This document shows, piece after piece, positions 35,002-43,218 of a DNA stretch of 44,399 bases. Location: contig DXBO01000121.1 of the NCBI GenBank assembly GCA_019116485.1, positions 1-44,399 on the forward strand, written 5' to 3'. A model generated the notes under the pieces. It was not told where the DNA came from. It ran no database searches and was given only the letters and a program-made list of their open reading frames with translations. Positions within the stretch are counted from its first letter, which is position 1; each line of letters starts with the position of its first letter. The position numbers and the translations under genes are program-made. The DNA comes from Candidatus Gemmiger excrementavium. GTDB lineage: Bacteria; Bacillota; Clostridia; Oscillospirales; Ruminococcaceae.

Positions 35002-35006
35002 ACAGG
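34992..35006. promoter_or_regulatory. 15-bp palindrome over the prmA -10 box
   Basis: CCTGTAT and ATACAGG form a perfect 7-bp inverted repeat around one central base. Its position would let a dimeric regulator block the prmA promoter. Confidence 0.4.
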
Positions 35007-35031
35007 TAGTTTATAAGGGAGGTTCTTGCAA

Positions 35032-35952
35032 ATGGAATGGACCGATATCAGCATTACTGTGGCCAAGCGTGACGCCGACACCGCCGAAGCCATTGCCACC
35101 ATGGTGGCCAACGGCGGCATTTATATTGAGGACTACAGCGACCTGGAACAGCAGGCCTGGGAGATTGCCCATGTGGATCTGATCGAGCAGGAATTGCTGG
35201 ACAAACCCCGGGACGTGGTGATCGTACACATGTACCTGGCCCCCGACGAAAACCCCGCCGAGATTCTGCCCCTGTTTGAAGAACGGCTGAAAAACAGCGG
35301 CATCGGCTACCAGCTGAATACCACCGGCGTAGAGCAGGAAGACTGGCAGAACGCCTGGAAAAAATACTACCACGCCATGGACATCGGCAATCGGCTGGCC
35401 ATCGTGCCCGGATGGGAGGAATACGAGACTGACCGCACCGCCATCACCATGGACCCGGGTATGGCTTTCGGCACCGGCACCCATGAAACCACCAGCCTTT
35501 GCCTGGAGACACTGGACGGCCTGGTCAGGGGCGGCGAGCGGGTACTGGACATCGGCACCGGATCAGGTATTCTGGCCATTGCGGCGCTGAAACTGGGTGC
35601 CCGGGAGGCGGAAGGGGTGGACATTGACCCCATGTGTGTGCGTACCGCCGGGGAAAACGCCGCCCGCAACGGTGTACAGGACCGCTTCACCGTGCTGGTG
35701 GGCGATCTTTCGGACAAGGCCAGCGGGTTGTATGACATCATCACCGCCAACATCGTGGCCGCGGCCATTCTGTCCCTGGCGCCCCATGTACCGGCTTTGA
35801 TGGCCCCCGGCGCCCGGTTCATCGCCAGTGGTATCATTGACGAGCGCAAACAGGAAGTACTGGACGGTCTGGCTGCCGCCGGGCTGACGCCGGTGGAAGT
35901 GAAGGAAAAGCGCGGCTGGGTCTGCATCATCTGCGAAAAGAAAGAGGCCTGA
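35032..35952 (+). CDS. prmA: Ribosomal protein L11 methyltransferase
   Basis: PrmA trimethylates ribosomal protein L11 with S-adenosylmethionine. The 306-aa protein has an N-terminal substrate-binding domain (residues 1-120, with WTDISITVAKRDADTAEAIA in part), the loop DPGMAFGTGTHETTSLCLE in part, SAM motif I VLDIGTGSGILAIAA, and the catalytic-loop NIVAAAI motif in ITANIVAA. ATG at 35032 has GGGAGG at 9-nt spacing. A TTG two codons earlier is less likely. rsmE follows after 3 nt. Confidence 0.96.
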   Translation: MEWTDISITVAKRDADTAEAIATMVANGGIYIEDYSDLEQQAWEIAHVDLIEQELLDKPRDVVIVHMYLAPDENPAEILPLFEERLKNSGIGYQLNTTGVEQEDWQNAWKKYYHAMDIGNRLAIVPGWEEYETDRTAITMDPGMAFGTGTHETTSLCLETLDGLVRGGERVLDIGTGSGILAIAALKLGAREAEGVDIDPMCVRTAGENAARNGVQDRFTVLVGDLSDKASGLYDIITANIVAAAILSLAPHVPALMAPGARFIASGIIDERKQEVLDGLAAAGLTPVEVKEKRGWVCIICEKKEA

Positions 35953-35955
35953 GCC

Positions 35956-36684
35956 ATGCCGCACCGCTATTTTACCAGAGAATTGGCCAATGGGCAAGCG
36001 GCCCTGACCGGCAGCGACGCCCACCACCTTGCCAACGTTATGCGGGGCCGGGTGGGAGACGAGGTAGTGCTGTGCGGCCCCGACGGGTTGGAATACACCG
36101 GCACCGTCACCGCCATCCTGCCCGGCCGGGTGGAGTTTGCGGTCAGCGAGGGCGCGCCCAGCAAGGCGGAGCCCAATGTGGAGGTAACGTTGTTTGTGGG
36201 ATACCCCAAGCAGGGCAAACTGGAGGAGATCATCCGCCACAGCGTGGAACTGGGTGTGAGTTGTATTGTGCCGTTTTTCAGCCGCTACTGTGTGGCCGCC
36301 CCCAAAAAAGAGGACGCCAAAAACGAGCGATACAACCGCATCGCCGCCGAAGCCGCCAAACAGGCCGGGCGGGCCATACTGCCCCGGGTGGACCTGCCGC
36401 TGGAGCATTTTGCCGCCCTGTGCGGCGCGCTGAAAGACTACGACAAGGTGCTGTTTTTCTATGAAGGCGGCGGTGCCCCGCTGCGGGAACTATTGCACCC
36501 GGGCTGTGCCGGGCGTATCGCCCTGGTCACCGGCAGCGAGGGTGGCTTTTCCCCCGAAGAAGCCGCCGCTCTGCAGGCTGCCGGAGCGCTGACCGTGGGG
36601 CTGGGGCCCCGCATTCTGCGGTGTGAGACCGCCCCCCTGGCTGCCCTGACCGCCGCCATGCTGCTGACCGGCAACCTGGAGTAA
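35956..36684 (+). CDS. rsmE: 16S rRNA (uracil-1498-N3)-methyltransferase
   Basis: RsmE methylates U1498 in the decoding region of 16S rRNA. The 242-aa SPOUT-family protein has an N-terminal PUA-like domain (with HHLANVMRGRVGDEVVLCGP in part) and a C-terminal knotted SAM-binding core with VTGSEGGFSPEEA and LGPRILRCETAPLAAL. Its ribosome site lies in the end of prmA. Both products modify the ribosome. The gene ends at the edge of the palindromic non-coding block and has no classical terminator. Confidence 0.96.
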   Translation: MPHRYFTRELANGQAALTGSDAHHLANVMRGRVGDEVVLCGPDGLEYTGTVTAILPGRVEFAVSEGAPSKAEPNVEVTLFVGYPKQGKLEEIIRHSVELGVSCIVPFFSRYCVAAPKKEDAKNERYNRIAAEAAKQAGRAILPRVDLPLEHFAALCGALKDYDKVLFFYEGGGAPLRELLHPGCAGRIALVTGSEGGFSPEEAAALQAAGALTVGLGPRILRCETAPLAALTAAMLLTGNLE

Positions 36685-36721
36685 CCCATAGTATGGCGGG
36701 CAGAACCGCCGCGACACAGAA

Positions 36722-37009
36722 AATTCCCCTGCCTTGCGGCAGGGGAATTGAGACCGTCGAAAAAGTATAAAACCGTCTGCGCCGGCGGACATGCGCCGAC
36801 CGGCGCAGACCCATACAGGGAAATTTTACGGCAAATTGTGTGCGAGACGCAGGGCGTCGAGTGCGCGACTTGCCGTAAAATTTTGTCGAGGGGGTGTCCA
36901 AGAGGGGGAATAGGACCGTCAGGCAATTGCCGTGCGGGCCTGTTCCCCCTTTTGCAGCGTGTCGAGTTTCTCGACACGCTGAATTCCCCTGCCTTACAGC
37001 AGGGGAATT
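36722..37009. repeat. Composite palindromic non-coding element
   Basis: This fills the 337-nt gap between convergent rsmE and the merR-type gene. Its parts in order are: dyad 36722-36749 (12-bp arms AATTCCCCTGCC, loop TTGC); arms GTCTGCGCCGG/CCGGCGCAGAC (36775-36785, 36800-36810); 14-bp arms at 36821-36834 and 36870-36883 enclosing GACGC/GCGTC; an AGGGGGAA/TTCCCCCT pair (about 36903-36952) enclosing GGCAATTGCC; arms GCGTGTCGAG/CTCGACACGC (36957-36966, 36970-36979); and dyad 36982-37009. The first and last dyads match at 26 of 28 bases. It is not coding and lacks T runs, so it is not a plain terminator. It could be a MITE/REP-like element or a structured RNA. Confidence 0.8.
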
Positions 37010-37021
37010 TTGCGTTTGGGT

Positions 37022-37477
37022 TCAGTTTTCACCATGGCCCTGGGCATGGGTGAACGCGGCCCGATGTTCCGGCGGGATATCCTCCACAGTCTGGCCGTCG
37101 TGAATGGACGTTGTACCGGCGGCTTCCGAAGTCTCATAGTACCAGAGCTTGTAGTCCAGCATGGCCAGGGTCTTTTGCAGCTGGGCCATCTGCTGCTGCA
37201 CGGCACGGCGGCGGTTGACAAACAGCTGCAGCCGCTCCGGGATGGTGGCATCACCTTCCCGGCAAAGATCAATATAGCGGCGAATTTCCTTGATGGACAA
37301 TCCCGATTGTTTCAGGCATTCGATGACGGTGAGCCATTCGTAATCGCTCTCTTTGAACATGCGGATGCCGCCGTCGGAGCGCTCTACAAAGGGCAGCAGC
37401 CCTTCTTTGTCGTAATAGCGCAGCGTGGAGGGGGCCACCCCCAGCCGCCGGGCCATTTCACCTACGGTGTACGGCAT
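37022..37477 (-). CDS. MerR family transcriptional regulator
   Basis: The 151-aa protein has the N-terminal winged-helix domain of MerR proteins (YTVGEMARRLGVAPSTLRYYDKEGLLPF in part, residues 3-30), the RMFKESDYEWL wing, and a coiled-coil dimer helix (about 78-115). It lacks the C-terminal cysteines of metal sensors, so it is nearer to the AdhR/YraB-type aldehyde or general stress group. The effector is unknown. It follows a nucleotidyltransferase gene by 8 nt in the same operon. Confidence 0.9.
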   Translation of the reverse strand: MPYTVGEMARRLGVAPSTLRYYDKEGLLPFVERSDGGIRMFKESDYEWLTVIECLKQSGLSIKEIRRYIDLCREGDATIPERLQLFVNRRRAVQQQMAQLQKTLAMLDYKLWYYETSEAAGTTSIHDGQTVEDIPPEHRAAFTHAQGHGEN

Positions 37478-37485
37478 GGGCTGCC

Positions 37486-38415
37486 TCAGAACAGCTTGTC
37501 GGTGGGGTACAGGCCGTCGGCGCTCATCTTCTGCAGGGCTGCCACCAGTTCAGGTTTGTCTTCACGGTAGGTAATGCCAAACCATTTGTCGGCGCTGGTC
37601 AGCACATGGACATCGGCCTTGCCGCTCTGCAGGGCCGTCGTGACCACGCTGGGCAGGTAATATTCACACTTGAGAGGGTTGACCGGCAGGCTATCGCGCA
37701 GGAATTGGGCGAACCCGGCCTTGGCCTCGGCCACATAGCCGGGGGTAAAGCCCCACAGGTTCATGGAGACCACCGTATCCGCAGGCAGGTCGGTCCAGGT
37801 GGCGCCGCCGTCCTCGGTAAAATGGATGCCGCCGGCGTAGGGTTCGATGCAGGTGCGCTCGGTGACGCTGACCAGGTTGCTGTTCTCGTCGGTAACGCAG
37901 ACACCCCGGCTGACACTGCCGTTGGCGCTGACTGTGTTGCCCAGCAAGAAGCCCACCATGGACCAGGCATAGCGATCTCCGTCGGCGTGGGTACTCAGGT
38001 AGTCGTAGATCAGCCGGAAGCCCTGGGGGCCGTAGTAGTCGTCAGCGTTGATAACTGCAAAGGGCGCGTCGCCAATTGCTTCCTCCGCCACCAGGATGGC
38101 GTGGGCGGTGCCCCAGGGTTTGACACGGCCTTCAGGCACGGTGAAACCTTCGGGCAGCTTTTCCAGCTGCTGGAAAGCATAGCGCACCTCAAACCCGGCA
38201 CGCTGGGCGCGTACGCCCACAGCCTCTTTGAACGCCTGCTCGATCTCGTGCTTGATGATGAACACCACCGTCTCAAACCCGGCACGGCGGGCATCGTACA
38301 GGCTGTAATCAATGATTGCCTCGCCGCTGGGCCCCACGGGGTCGATCTGCTTCAGACCACCGTAACGGCTGCCCATACCGGCGGCCATTACCACAAGGAT
38401 CGGTTTTTTCGCCAT
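37486..38415 (-). CDS. Sugar nucleotidyltransferase family protein
   Basis: The 309-aa protein has the NTP-transferase signature VVMAAGMGSRYGGLKQIDPVGPSG in part at residues 7-30, and INADDYYGPQGFRLIYD, the metal-binding region of sugar-phosphate nucleotidylyltransferases. The sugar and nucleotide are not readable. It is distinct from RfbA. ATG at 38415 has GGAAGGAG. An upstream in-frame extension covers the promoter and is rejected. It is first in a two-gene operon with the MerR regulator. Confidence 0.88.
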   Translation of the reverse strand: MAKKPILVVMAAGMGSRYGGLKQIDPVGPSGEAIIDYSLYDARRAGFETVVFIIKHEIEQAFKEAVGVRAQRAGFEVRYAFQQLEKLPEGFTVPEGRVKPWGTAHAILVAEEAIGDAPFAVINADDYYGPQGFRLIYDYLSTHADGDRYAWSMVGFLLGNTVSANGSVSRGVCVTDENSNLVSVTERTCIEPYAGGIHFTEDGGATWTDLPADTVVSMNLWGFTPGYVAEAKAGFAQFLRDSLPVNPLKCEYYLPSVVTTALQSGKADVHVLTSADKWFGITYREDKPELVAALQKMSADGLYPTDKLF

Positions 38416-38485
38416 AAGTAAGCTCCTTCCCGGCGGCTGATCGGCGGACGCGGTCACGCCCTGCCTCAGCCGCTGCTTTGGTTTT

Positions 38486-38514
38486 ATCATACACGTTTGG
38501 CCACGACGTTGCAA
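38486..38514 (-). promoter_or_regulatory. Sigma-A promoter of the nucleotidyltransferase-merR operon
   Basis: On the minus strand TTGCAA (38509-38514), a 17-bp spacer and TATGAT (38486-38491) give a leader of about 65 nt. Confidence 0.75.
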
Positions 38515-38585
38515 GTCCCGGGGCATAAAGGGAACAAAATCCCGAAAATGTTACGCAATTCTGTGTAGCATTGCCGGCGGCAACA

Positions 38586-38594
38586 TGCTATAAT
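38586..38594 (+). promoter_or_regulatory. Extended -10 promoter of the patatin gene
   Basis: TGC followed by a perfect TATAAT (38589-38594), 42 nt before the start codon. No good -35 box lies at 17 bp. Confidence 0.65.
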
Positions 38595-38636
38595 GTATAA
38601 AAATCCGTTTTTTGTCTATGGAAAGAGGTGGGGGCA

Positions 38637-39827
38637 ATGGATCGCGCCGCCAAACCCGTGCGCGGGCTGGCTCTGGCCGGCGGGGGTGCCAAGGGCAGTT
38701 ATCAGATCGGCGTATGGCATGCGCTGCAGGAGCTGCACTGGACCCCCGCCATCATCACAGGGACCAGCGTGGGCACACTGAACGGCTGCATGTTCGCCAT
38801 CGGCAAGATCAAGGAATTGGAAGAGTTGTGGCTCTCCCTGGATGTGCACGACGTGCTGGATGTACCCTCCTCCCTGAAAGGGGAAGAATTCAACGCCTTT
38901 CTGCTGGATGTGATCCGCAGCGGCGGCATCAACGTGGAACCCCTGGCGGAGATCATCACCCGTTTTGTGGACGAGGAGGAAGTGCGCCGGGCCCCTATCC
39001 GCTTTGGGCTGGTCATGACTGAACTGGCCACCATGCGCAGCATACAGCGCAGCCTGGAAGAAATCCCCAAAGGCCAGCTGAAAGAGTACATGCTGGGTTC
39101 CACGGCCTGCTTTCCGGCGCTGCGCCCCCGGGAGATCGACGGCGTCAAGTACATCGACGGCGGCTGGCGGGACAACCTACCCCTGGACCTGGCCGCCGCC
39201 ATGGGCGCCACCGAACTTATCGGCGTGGATGTGGACGGCATCGGTTTTGTCAAACCCAACACCACCGGCCTGCCCACCCGCATCATCCGCAGCCATTGGA
39301 ATCTGGGCCCCATGCTGGACTTTGACCCCGCCCGGGCACGGCGCAATATCGCCCTGGGCTACTTTGACACCCTGCGGAACTTTGGCCGTTTCGGCGGCAC
39401 CGCTTACGCCATGCTGCCCGACCCTGACGGCTACCTGACACGCTTTGCCGAAACCTACCAGAAGCGGCTGGCCGCGGTGGTGGCCCGGGCGCCCGAAGTG
39501 GAACTGATGGAACGGGCGGCCCGCCAGAAGATGAACTATCCGGCCCCCTATGCCCCCAACCCCAGTGCCCCCACCCGGGGAGCCCTGGCCCCGCTGGAAC
39601 TGGCCGCTGAGCGGCTGCACGTGCCGGAGGATATCCCCTACACCCCCAAACTGCTGGCCGCCGCCTTTATGGGCAGCTTTGACAAGGACCCGGCAGACCG
39701 GTTCCCCGCTTTGCTGGAAGGCCGCGACAGCGGCCTGATGACCGAGCGGGCCATGGCTGCCGCCGTGCCGGAGGAATTTGTGACCGCGCTGGTCAGCCGC
39801 GTGCTGGCCGAAACGCCCCTGCTGTAA
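38637..39827 (+). CDS. Patatin-like phospholipase
   Basis: Patatin-type lipases use a Ser-Asp dyad to hydrolyse acyl esters of phospholipids. The 396-aa protein has the oxyanion loop GGGAKGSYQIG, the nucleophile motif GTSVG (near residue 43-47), and the catalytic Asp in YIDGGWRDNLP. The C-terminal 150 residues are a family extension of unknown role. No signal peptide is seen, so it acts inside the cell or at the inner membrane face. I chose ATG at 38637 with AGAGGTGG over an in-frame GTG at 38628. It is 19 nt ahead of the Enzyme I-like gene. Confidence 0.92.
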   Translation: MDRAAKPVRGLALAGGGAKGSYQIGVWHALQELHWTPAIITGTSVGTLNGCMFAIGKIKELEELWLSLDVHDVLDVPSSLKGEEFNAFLLDVIRSGGINVEPLAEIITRFVDEEEVRRAPIRFGLVMTELATMRSIQRSLEEIPKGQLKEYMLGSTACFPALRPREIDGVKYIDGGWRDNLPLDLAAAMGATELIGVDVDGIGFVKPNTTGLPTRIIRSHWNLGPMLDFDPARARRNIALGYFDTLRNFGRFGGTAYAMLPDPDGYLTRFAETYQKRLAAVVARAPEVELMERAARQKMNYPAPYAPNPSAPTRGALAPLELAAERLHVPEDIPYTPKLLAAAFMGSFDKDPADRFPALLEGRDSGLMTERAMAAAVPEEFVTALVSRVLAETPLL

Positions 39828-39846
39828 ACCGCGAAGGAGTTTTTTC

Positions 39847-41421
39847 ATGTATACATTCAATGGTGTGGCGGCCTCCACCGGCATTGTCATCGGCCCGGTG
39901 GAACAGATCGACCACGGCACCGCCGGGCTGCACCGCATCGTGTGCGACCCGTTCCGGGAGCGGGCACTCTACGATGTGGCCGTCGTCCTTGCCAAGGACG
40001 AGCTGCGCCGCCTGAGCCAGCGGGCCAAGGGACCGGACGCCGACATCCTGCTGTTCCAGATTGCTTTGCTGGAGGATGAGTCCTTCACCAACGAAATCGG
40101 CGATTACATTGCCGCCGGGGCCGGCGGTGCCGCCGCCGTGGAGCGGGCCGAACAGATTTTTGCCGGGCGGCTCAACAACGTGGACGACGAATACATCCGG
40201 GAGCGCAGCGTAGACGTGTGCGATGTCTGCCGCCGGGTGGTGGACATCCTGGACGGACGGCCCCGCCGCCGCCTGCACCTGCAGCGCCCCAGTATCCTGG
40301 TGGCGGACCGGTTTTTCCCCAGTGACCTGTTCAGCCTGGACCGGCGGATGATTTTGGGTCTGGCCTGCAATCAGGACAGCACCGTAAGCCACGCGGCCAT
40401 CATGGCCCGCAGCATGGGCATCCCCGCCGTGGTACAATTGGGTGACGGCGTGGCCGCCCTGGCTGCCGGGCATCGGGCTATCCTGGACGCGGCGGACGGC
40501 GCTGCGTCACTGATCGTGGAACCCACCGGCGTACATGTGGCCCAGGCGGACTGCAAACTGGCACTGACCCGCCTGCATGGCCGCAAGTCCGACCCGGTGG
40601 CCGCACTGCCCTGTGTGACCCGGGACGGGACCGCGTTCCGGCTGATGACCGCCACCAATATTATTTCCGAACCGGACGAGCCGCTGCCCCAGGGGGCGGC
40701 GGGCATTGGCGTGCTGCGCACCGAATCCGTCCTGCTGGACGATCTGCCGGAACAGGAACAGTTCCAGCGCATACGGGACCGGCTGCAGCATGCCGACGGC
40801 GCCATGATCGCCGTGCGCACCTGTGACACCAACGCCGACGATGATTCCCCCTGGACAGCCGACATGCGCAAGCGGCTGGGCGCCCACCGGTTGTACTGGC
40901 CCCAGATCAAAGCGCTGCTGCGGGCCGGCGCTTATGGCGACCTGCGGGTGCTGTTCCCCATGATCTCCGGCGTGGAGGACTGGCAGACCTGCCTGAACGA
41001 GGTGGAGACCTGCAAGGCCGAGCTGCAAAAGGACGGTGCCGACCTGGCGCCCCCGCCTTTCGGCTGCATCGTGGACACCCCTTCGGCCGCGCTGTTGGCC
41101 GGCGACCTGATCGACCACGGGGCACAGCTGCTGGCCATCGACCTGGAGGACCTGACCCGCTACACCCTGGGCCTTGTACAGGATGCCGCCACCGCCGTGA
41201 CCCAGGTGGGCAATCCCGCCGTGCAGCGTCTTATCCGGGAGGTGCTGGATCAGGCACTTCCTCGGGGGGTGCCGGTGTACCTGTGCGGCATTACGGTGGA
41301 AACCCTGAATTGCCTGCCCGTTTACCTACGGTTGGGTATGCGCTGGTTCAGCATGGAACCCGCCGCCCTGCTGCCCGCCAAAAAACTGCTGCTGGAACAA
41401 GACCTGCGCCAGAACGGGTAA
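39847..41421 (+). CDS. Divergent PTS Enzyme I-like (PEP-utilising) protein
   Basis: Enzyme I takes phosphate from PEP and passes it to HPr. This 524-aa protein keeps the order of domains: N-terminal GVAASTGIVIGPV, the HPr-binding helices ending ERSVDVCDVCRRVVDIL, the phospho-His segment STVSHAAIMARSMGIPAV, and a C-terminal TIM barrel with IGVLRTE, VRTCDTNADDD and LRVLFPMISGVEDW. The barrel is altered at key sites: the IGTNDLTQY motif reads IDLEDLTRY, the next DR reads QD, and CGE reads CGI. It is about 50 residues shorter than typical EI. It is probably not the main EI. It follows the patatin gene after 19 nt. Confidence 0.82.
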   Translation: MYTFNGVAASTGIVIGPVEQIDHGTAGLHRIVCDPFRERALYDVAVVLAKDELRRLSQRAKGPDADILLFQIALLEDESFTNEIGDYIAAGAGGAAAVERAEQIFAGRLNNVDDEYIRERSVDVCDVCRRVVDILDGRPRRRLHLQRPSILVADRFFPSDLFSLDRRMILGLACNQDSTVSHAAIMARSMGIPAVVQLGDGVAALAAGHRAILDAADGAASLIVEPTGVHVAQADCKLALTRLHGRKSDPVAALPCVTRDGTAFRLMTATNIISEPDEPLPQGAAGIGVLRTESVLLDDLPEQEQFQRIRDRLQHADGAMIAVRTCDTNADDDSPWTADMRKRLGAHRLYWPQIKALLRAGAYGDLRVLFPMISGVEDWQTCLNEVETCKAELQKDGADLAPPPFGCIVDTPSAALLAGDLIDHGAQLLAIDLEDLTRYTLGLVQDAATAVTQVGNPAVQRLIREVLDQALPRGVPVYLCGITVETLNCLPVYLRLGMRWFSMEPAALLPAKKLLLEQDLRQNG

Positions 41422-41429
41422 GAATACGA

Positions 41430-41466
41430 AACAGGCCCCGCCGGGCAATGCCCGTCGGGGCCTGTT
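41430..41466 (+). terminator. Terminator between convergent genes
   Basis: A long stem (41430-41447 with 41451-41466, nearly perfect) lies between the Enzyme I-like gene and the PASTA gene. T runs are short on both sides, so it may act in both directions. Confidence 0.7.
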
Positions 41467-41482
41467 GTATCTGTGGTATAGT

Positions 41483-43147
41483 TCAGGAATCCGCGCTTTC
41501 TGCAGCGTCTGTATCTTCCGAGGAAGTGCTGTCCGCGCTGTCGCTGTCCGAGGCGGCGGTGGAAGCCACCAGGGTGTCATCCCGCTCTCCGGCGATAAAA
41601 ACGCTGACGATAGTCTTGCCCGCGTCAAACTTTGTACCGGCCAGCACATCGGTTTTGGCCACACAGCCTGCTGCCATGGTGCCGTCGTTCTCAATGATCT
41701 GCATCTTGTACTGGATGCCCCGCTCGTCCAGCTGTTTGCTGGCGTTGGACTGGGTGAACCCCAGGATGTCCGGCATTTCCACCAGGTTGGGACCTTTGCT
41801 GACCACGATCTGCATAATCTGGTCTTCCTCGGTTTTAAGGGTGCCGGCCACCGGGTCCTGGCTGATGACGATCCCCGCCGCAATGTCGGAACTGTTCTGT
41901 TCGGTCATGACGATGCGATACCCGGCGTAGAGGTCGTTGCCTTTGATCTCGCTGGTATAGCGTTTTCCCACCAGGTCGGGAATAGTTTCCACCGTGTCCG
42001 AGACCGCCTGGGAGGCGGATTCACTGGCCGTGGTGGAAGAGGGTTCCGTATCGGGTGTCTCACCGCCGCCCGCTTCCAGCAGGCTCCACAGCAGCAGAAT
42101 GGCCAGCACCGCGATGACCACCAGCGACACCGCCATGATTTTGCGGGTGCTGATCTGGTTATCCCCCCGTTCAAACATGGCGTTGGCCACGTTGGGGTCC
42201 GTCAGAGCGCTCATCAACTCGGGCACCGTCTGCATGCGGCGGGCAGGGTCCAGCCGCAGGGCACAGGCCAACACCTGCGAGAACCAGGTAGGCACCCCGG
42301 CTTCCAGGCTGTGGGCAGATTCCAGGCTGTCCCGTACTTTGCGCTGAGGCGCGGCCACGGGGGTCTGGCCGGTGACCAGGCGGTAACACACAGCAGCCAG
42401 AGCGTATACATCGGTATAACGGCCACTGAATTCCGCCGCCGAATACTGTTCCGGCGCGGCATAGCCGGGGTAAAGCTGACTTTTCAATTCGCTCTGGCCG
42501 GTACGCAGCGCCAGCGTTCCGTACCCGGTAAGCCGGGCCGTGCCGTCGATGGGCAGCAGAATGTTGTCCGGGCAGATACCCCGGTGGATCAGCCCCGCCT
42601 TGTGCAGCTGGGCCACCCCTTCCATGATAGGCTGCAGCAGGGTACGGGCCTCGGCGGGGGTCAGGGTGCGGCTGCGCAGACTCAGGTAATGGGTCAGCGT
42701 CATGCCTTTTTCGCTTTCCTCGATGGCGTAGACGGTGTTATTCTCCTCCATCACGTCCAGAATGGTACTCAGGCCGGTGGCGGGCGTCAGTCCCCGCAGG
42801 TCGTCGTACAGGTCCTTGAAGTCCATCCGGCTGGTCTTGAACAGCACTTCTTTTCCCTCTTTGGGCATCAGGGCACCGTCGGCACTGCGGCCATTGCACA
42901 GCGTGACTGGGAAATACTCTTTGATGAGTACAAAACGCTTTTCTTCATTGAGTACACCCCGGTAGGCCAGGCCGTCGCCGTCGGCGCTGAGATACGCCCC
43001 CACCGTGTAGCGCCCGGCCAGTTGGGTTCCCAGGGGCAGCGCCCCCTCGGGGTTCTGGTTCTGCAGCGAGCGCCCGCAGTGCGGGCAGTCGCCGCCGTAG
43101 CCGCCGGGCAGCGGCTGCAGGCAGTGAGGGCAAAGTAGTTCAGCCAT
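41483..43147 (-). CDS. Zinc-ribbon, kinase-fold and PASTA-domain membrane protein (pseudokinase)
   Basis: The 554-aa protein starts with a zinc ribbon (CPHC...CPHC, residues 5-30). A protein-kinase fold follows (about 45-310), then a transmembrane segment (about 337-358), two PASTA domains (about 387-450 and 455-518) and an acidic Ser/Asp tail. PASTA domains bind peptidoglycan fragments or lipid II. The kinase fold keeps the ATP-lysine (K76 in LIKEYFP) and the loop Asn (N195). The catalytic HRD is HRG (188-190), the loop Lys is Cys192, and DFG is GYG (208-210). It is thus likely to be inactive. ATG at 43147 follows GAAAGGA. It is not the classical PrkC. Confidence 0.88.
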   Translation of the reverse strand: MAELLCPHCLQPLPGGYGGDCPHCGRSLQNQNPEGALPLGTQLAGRYTVGAYLSADGDGLAYRGVLNEEKRFVLIKEYFPVTLCNGRSADGALMPKEGKEVLFKTSRMDFKDLYDDLRGLTPATGLSTILDVMEENNTVYAIEESEKGMTLTHYLSLRSRTLTPAEARTLLQPIMEGVAQLHKAGLIHRGICPDNILLPIDGTARLTGYGTLALRTGQSELKSQLYPGYAAPEQYSAAEFSGRYTDVYALAAVCYRLVTGQTPVAAPQRKVRDSLESAHSLEAGVPTWFSQVLACALRLDPARRMQTVPELMSALTDPNVANAMFERGDNQISTRKIMAVSLVVIAVLAILLLWSLLEAGGGETPDTEPSSTTASESASQAVSDTVETIPDLVGKRYTSEIKGNDLYAGYRIVMTEQNSSDIAAGIVISQDPVAGTLKTEEDQIMQIVVSKGPNLVEMPDILGFTQSNASKQLDERGIQYKMQIIENDGTMAAGCVAKTDVLAGTKFDAGKTIVSVFIAGERDDTLVASTAASDSDSADSTSSEDTDAAESADS

Positions 43148-43163
43148 AACGATTCCTTTCGTT

Positions 43164-43209
43164 GGATAAAAGAGAAAAGAGAGCAAGGTCCTGCCTCCGC
43201 TCTCTTTTC
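43164..43209 (-). terminator. Terminator after yebC
   Basis: An 11-bp perfect stem (43174-43184 with 43199-43209) is followed on the minus strand by TTTTCTCTTTTA-like T-rich sequence. Confidence 0.78.
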
Positions 43210-43218
43210 GGCTGGGCC

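Noticed and set aside
36685-37021. Short open frames across the palindromic block
   Set aside because: They are broken by the repeats, overlap on both strands and have no ribosome sites. The block is better read as non-coding.
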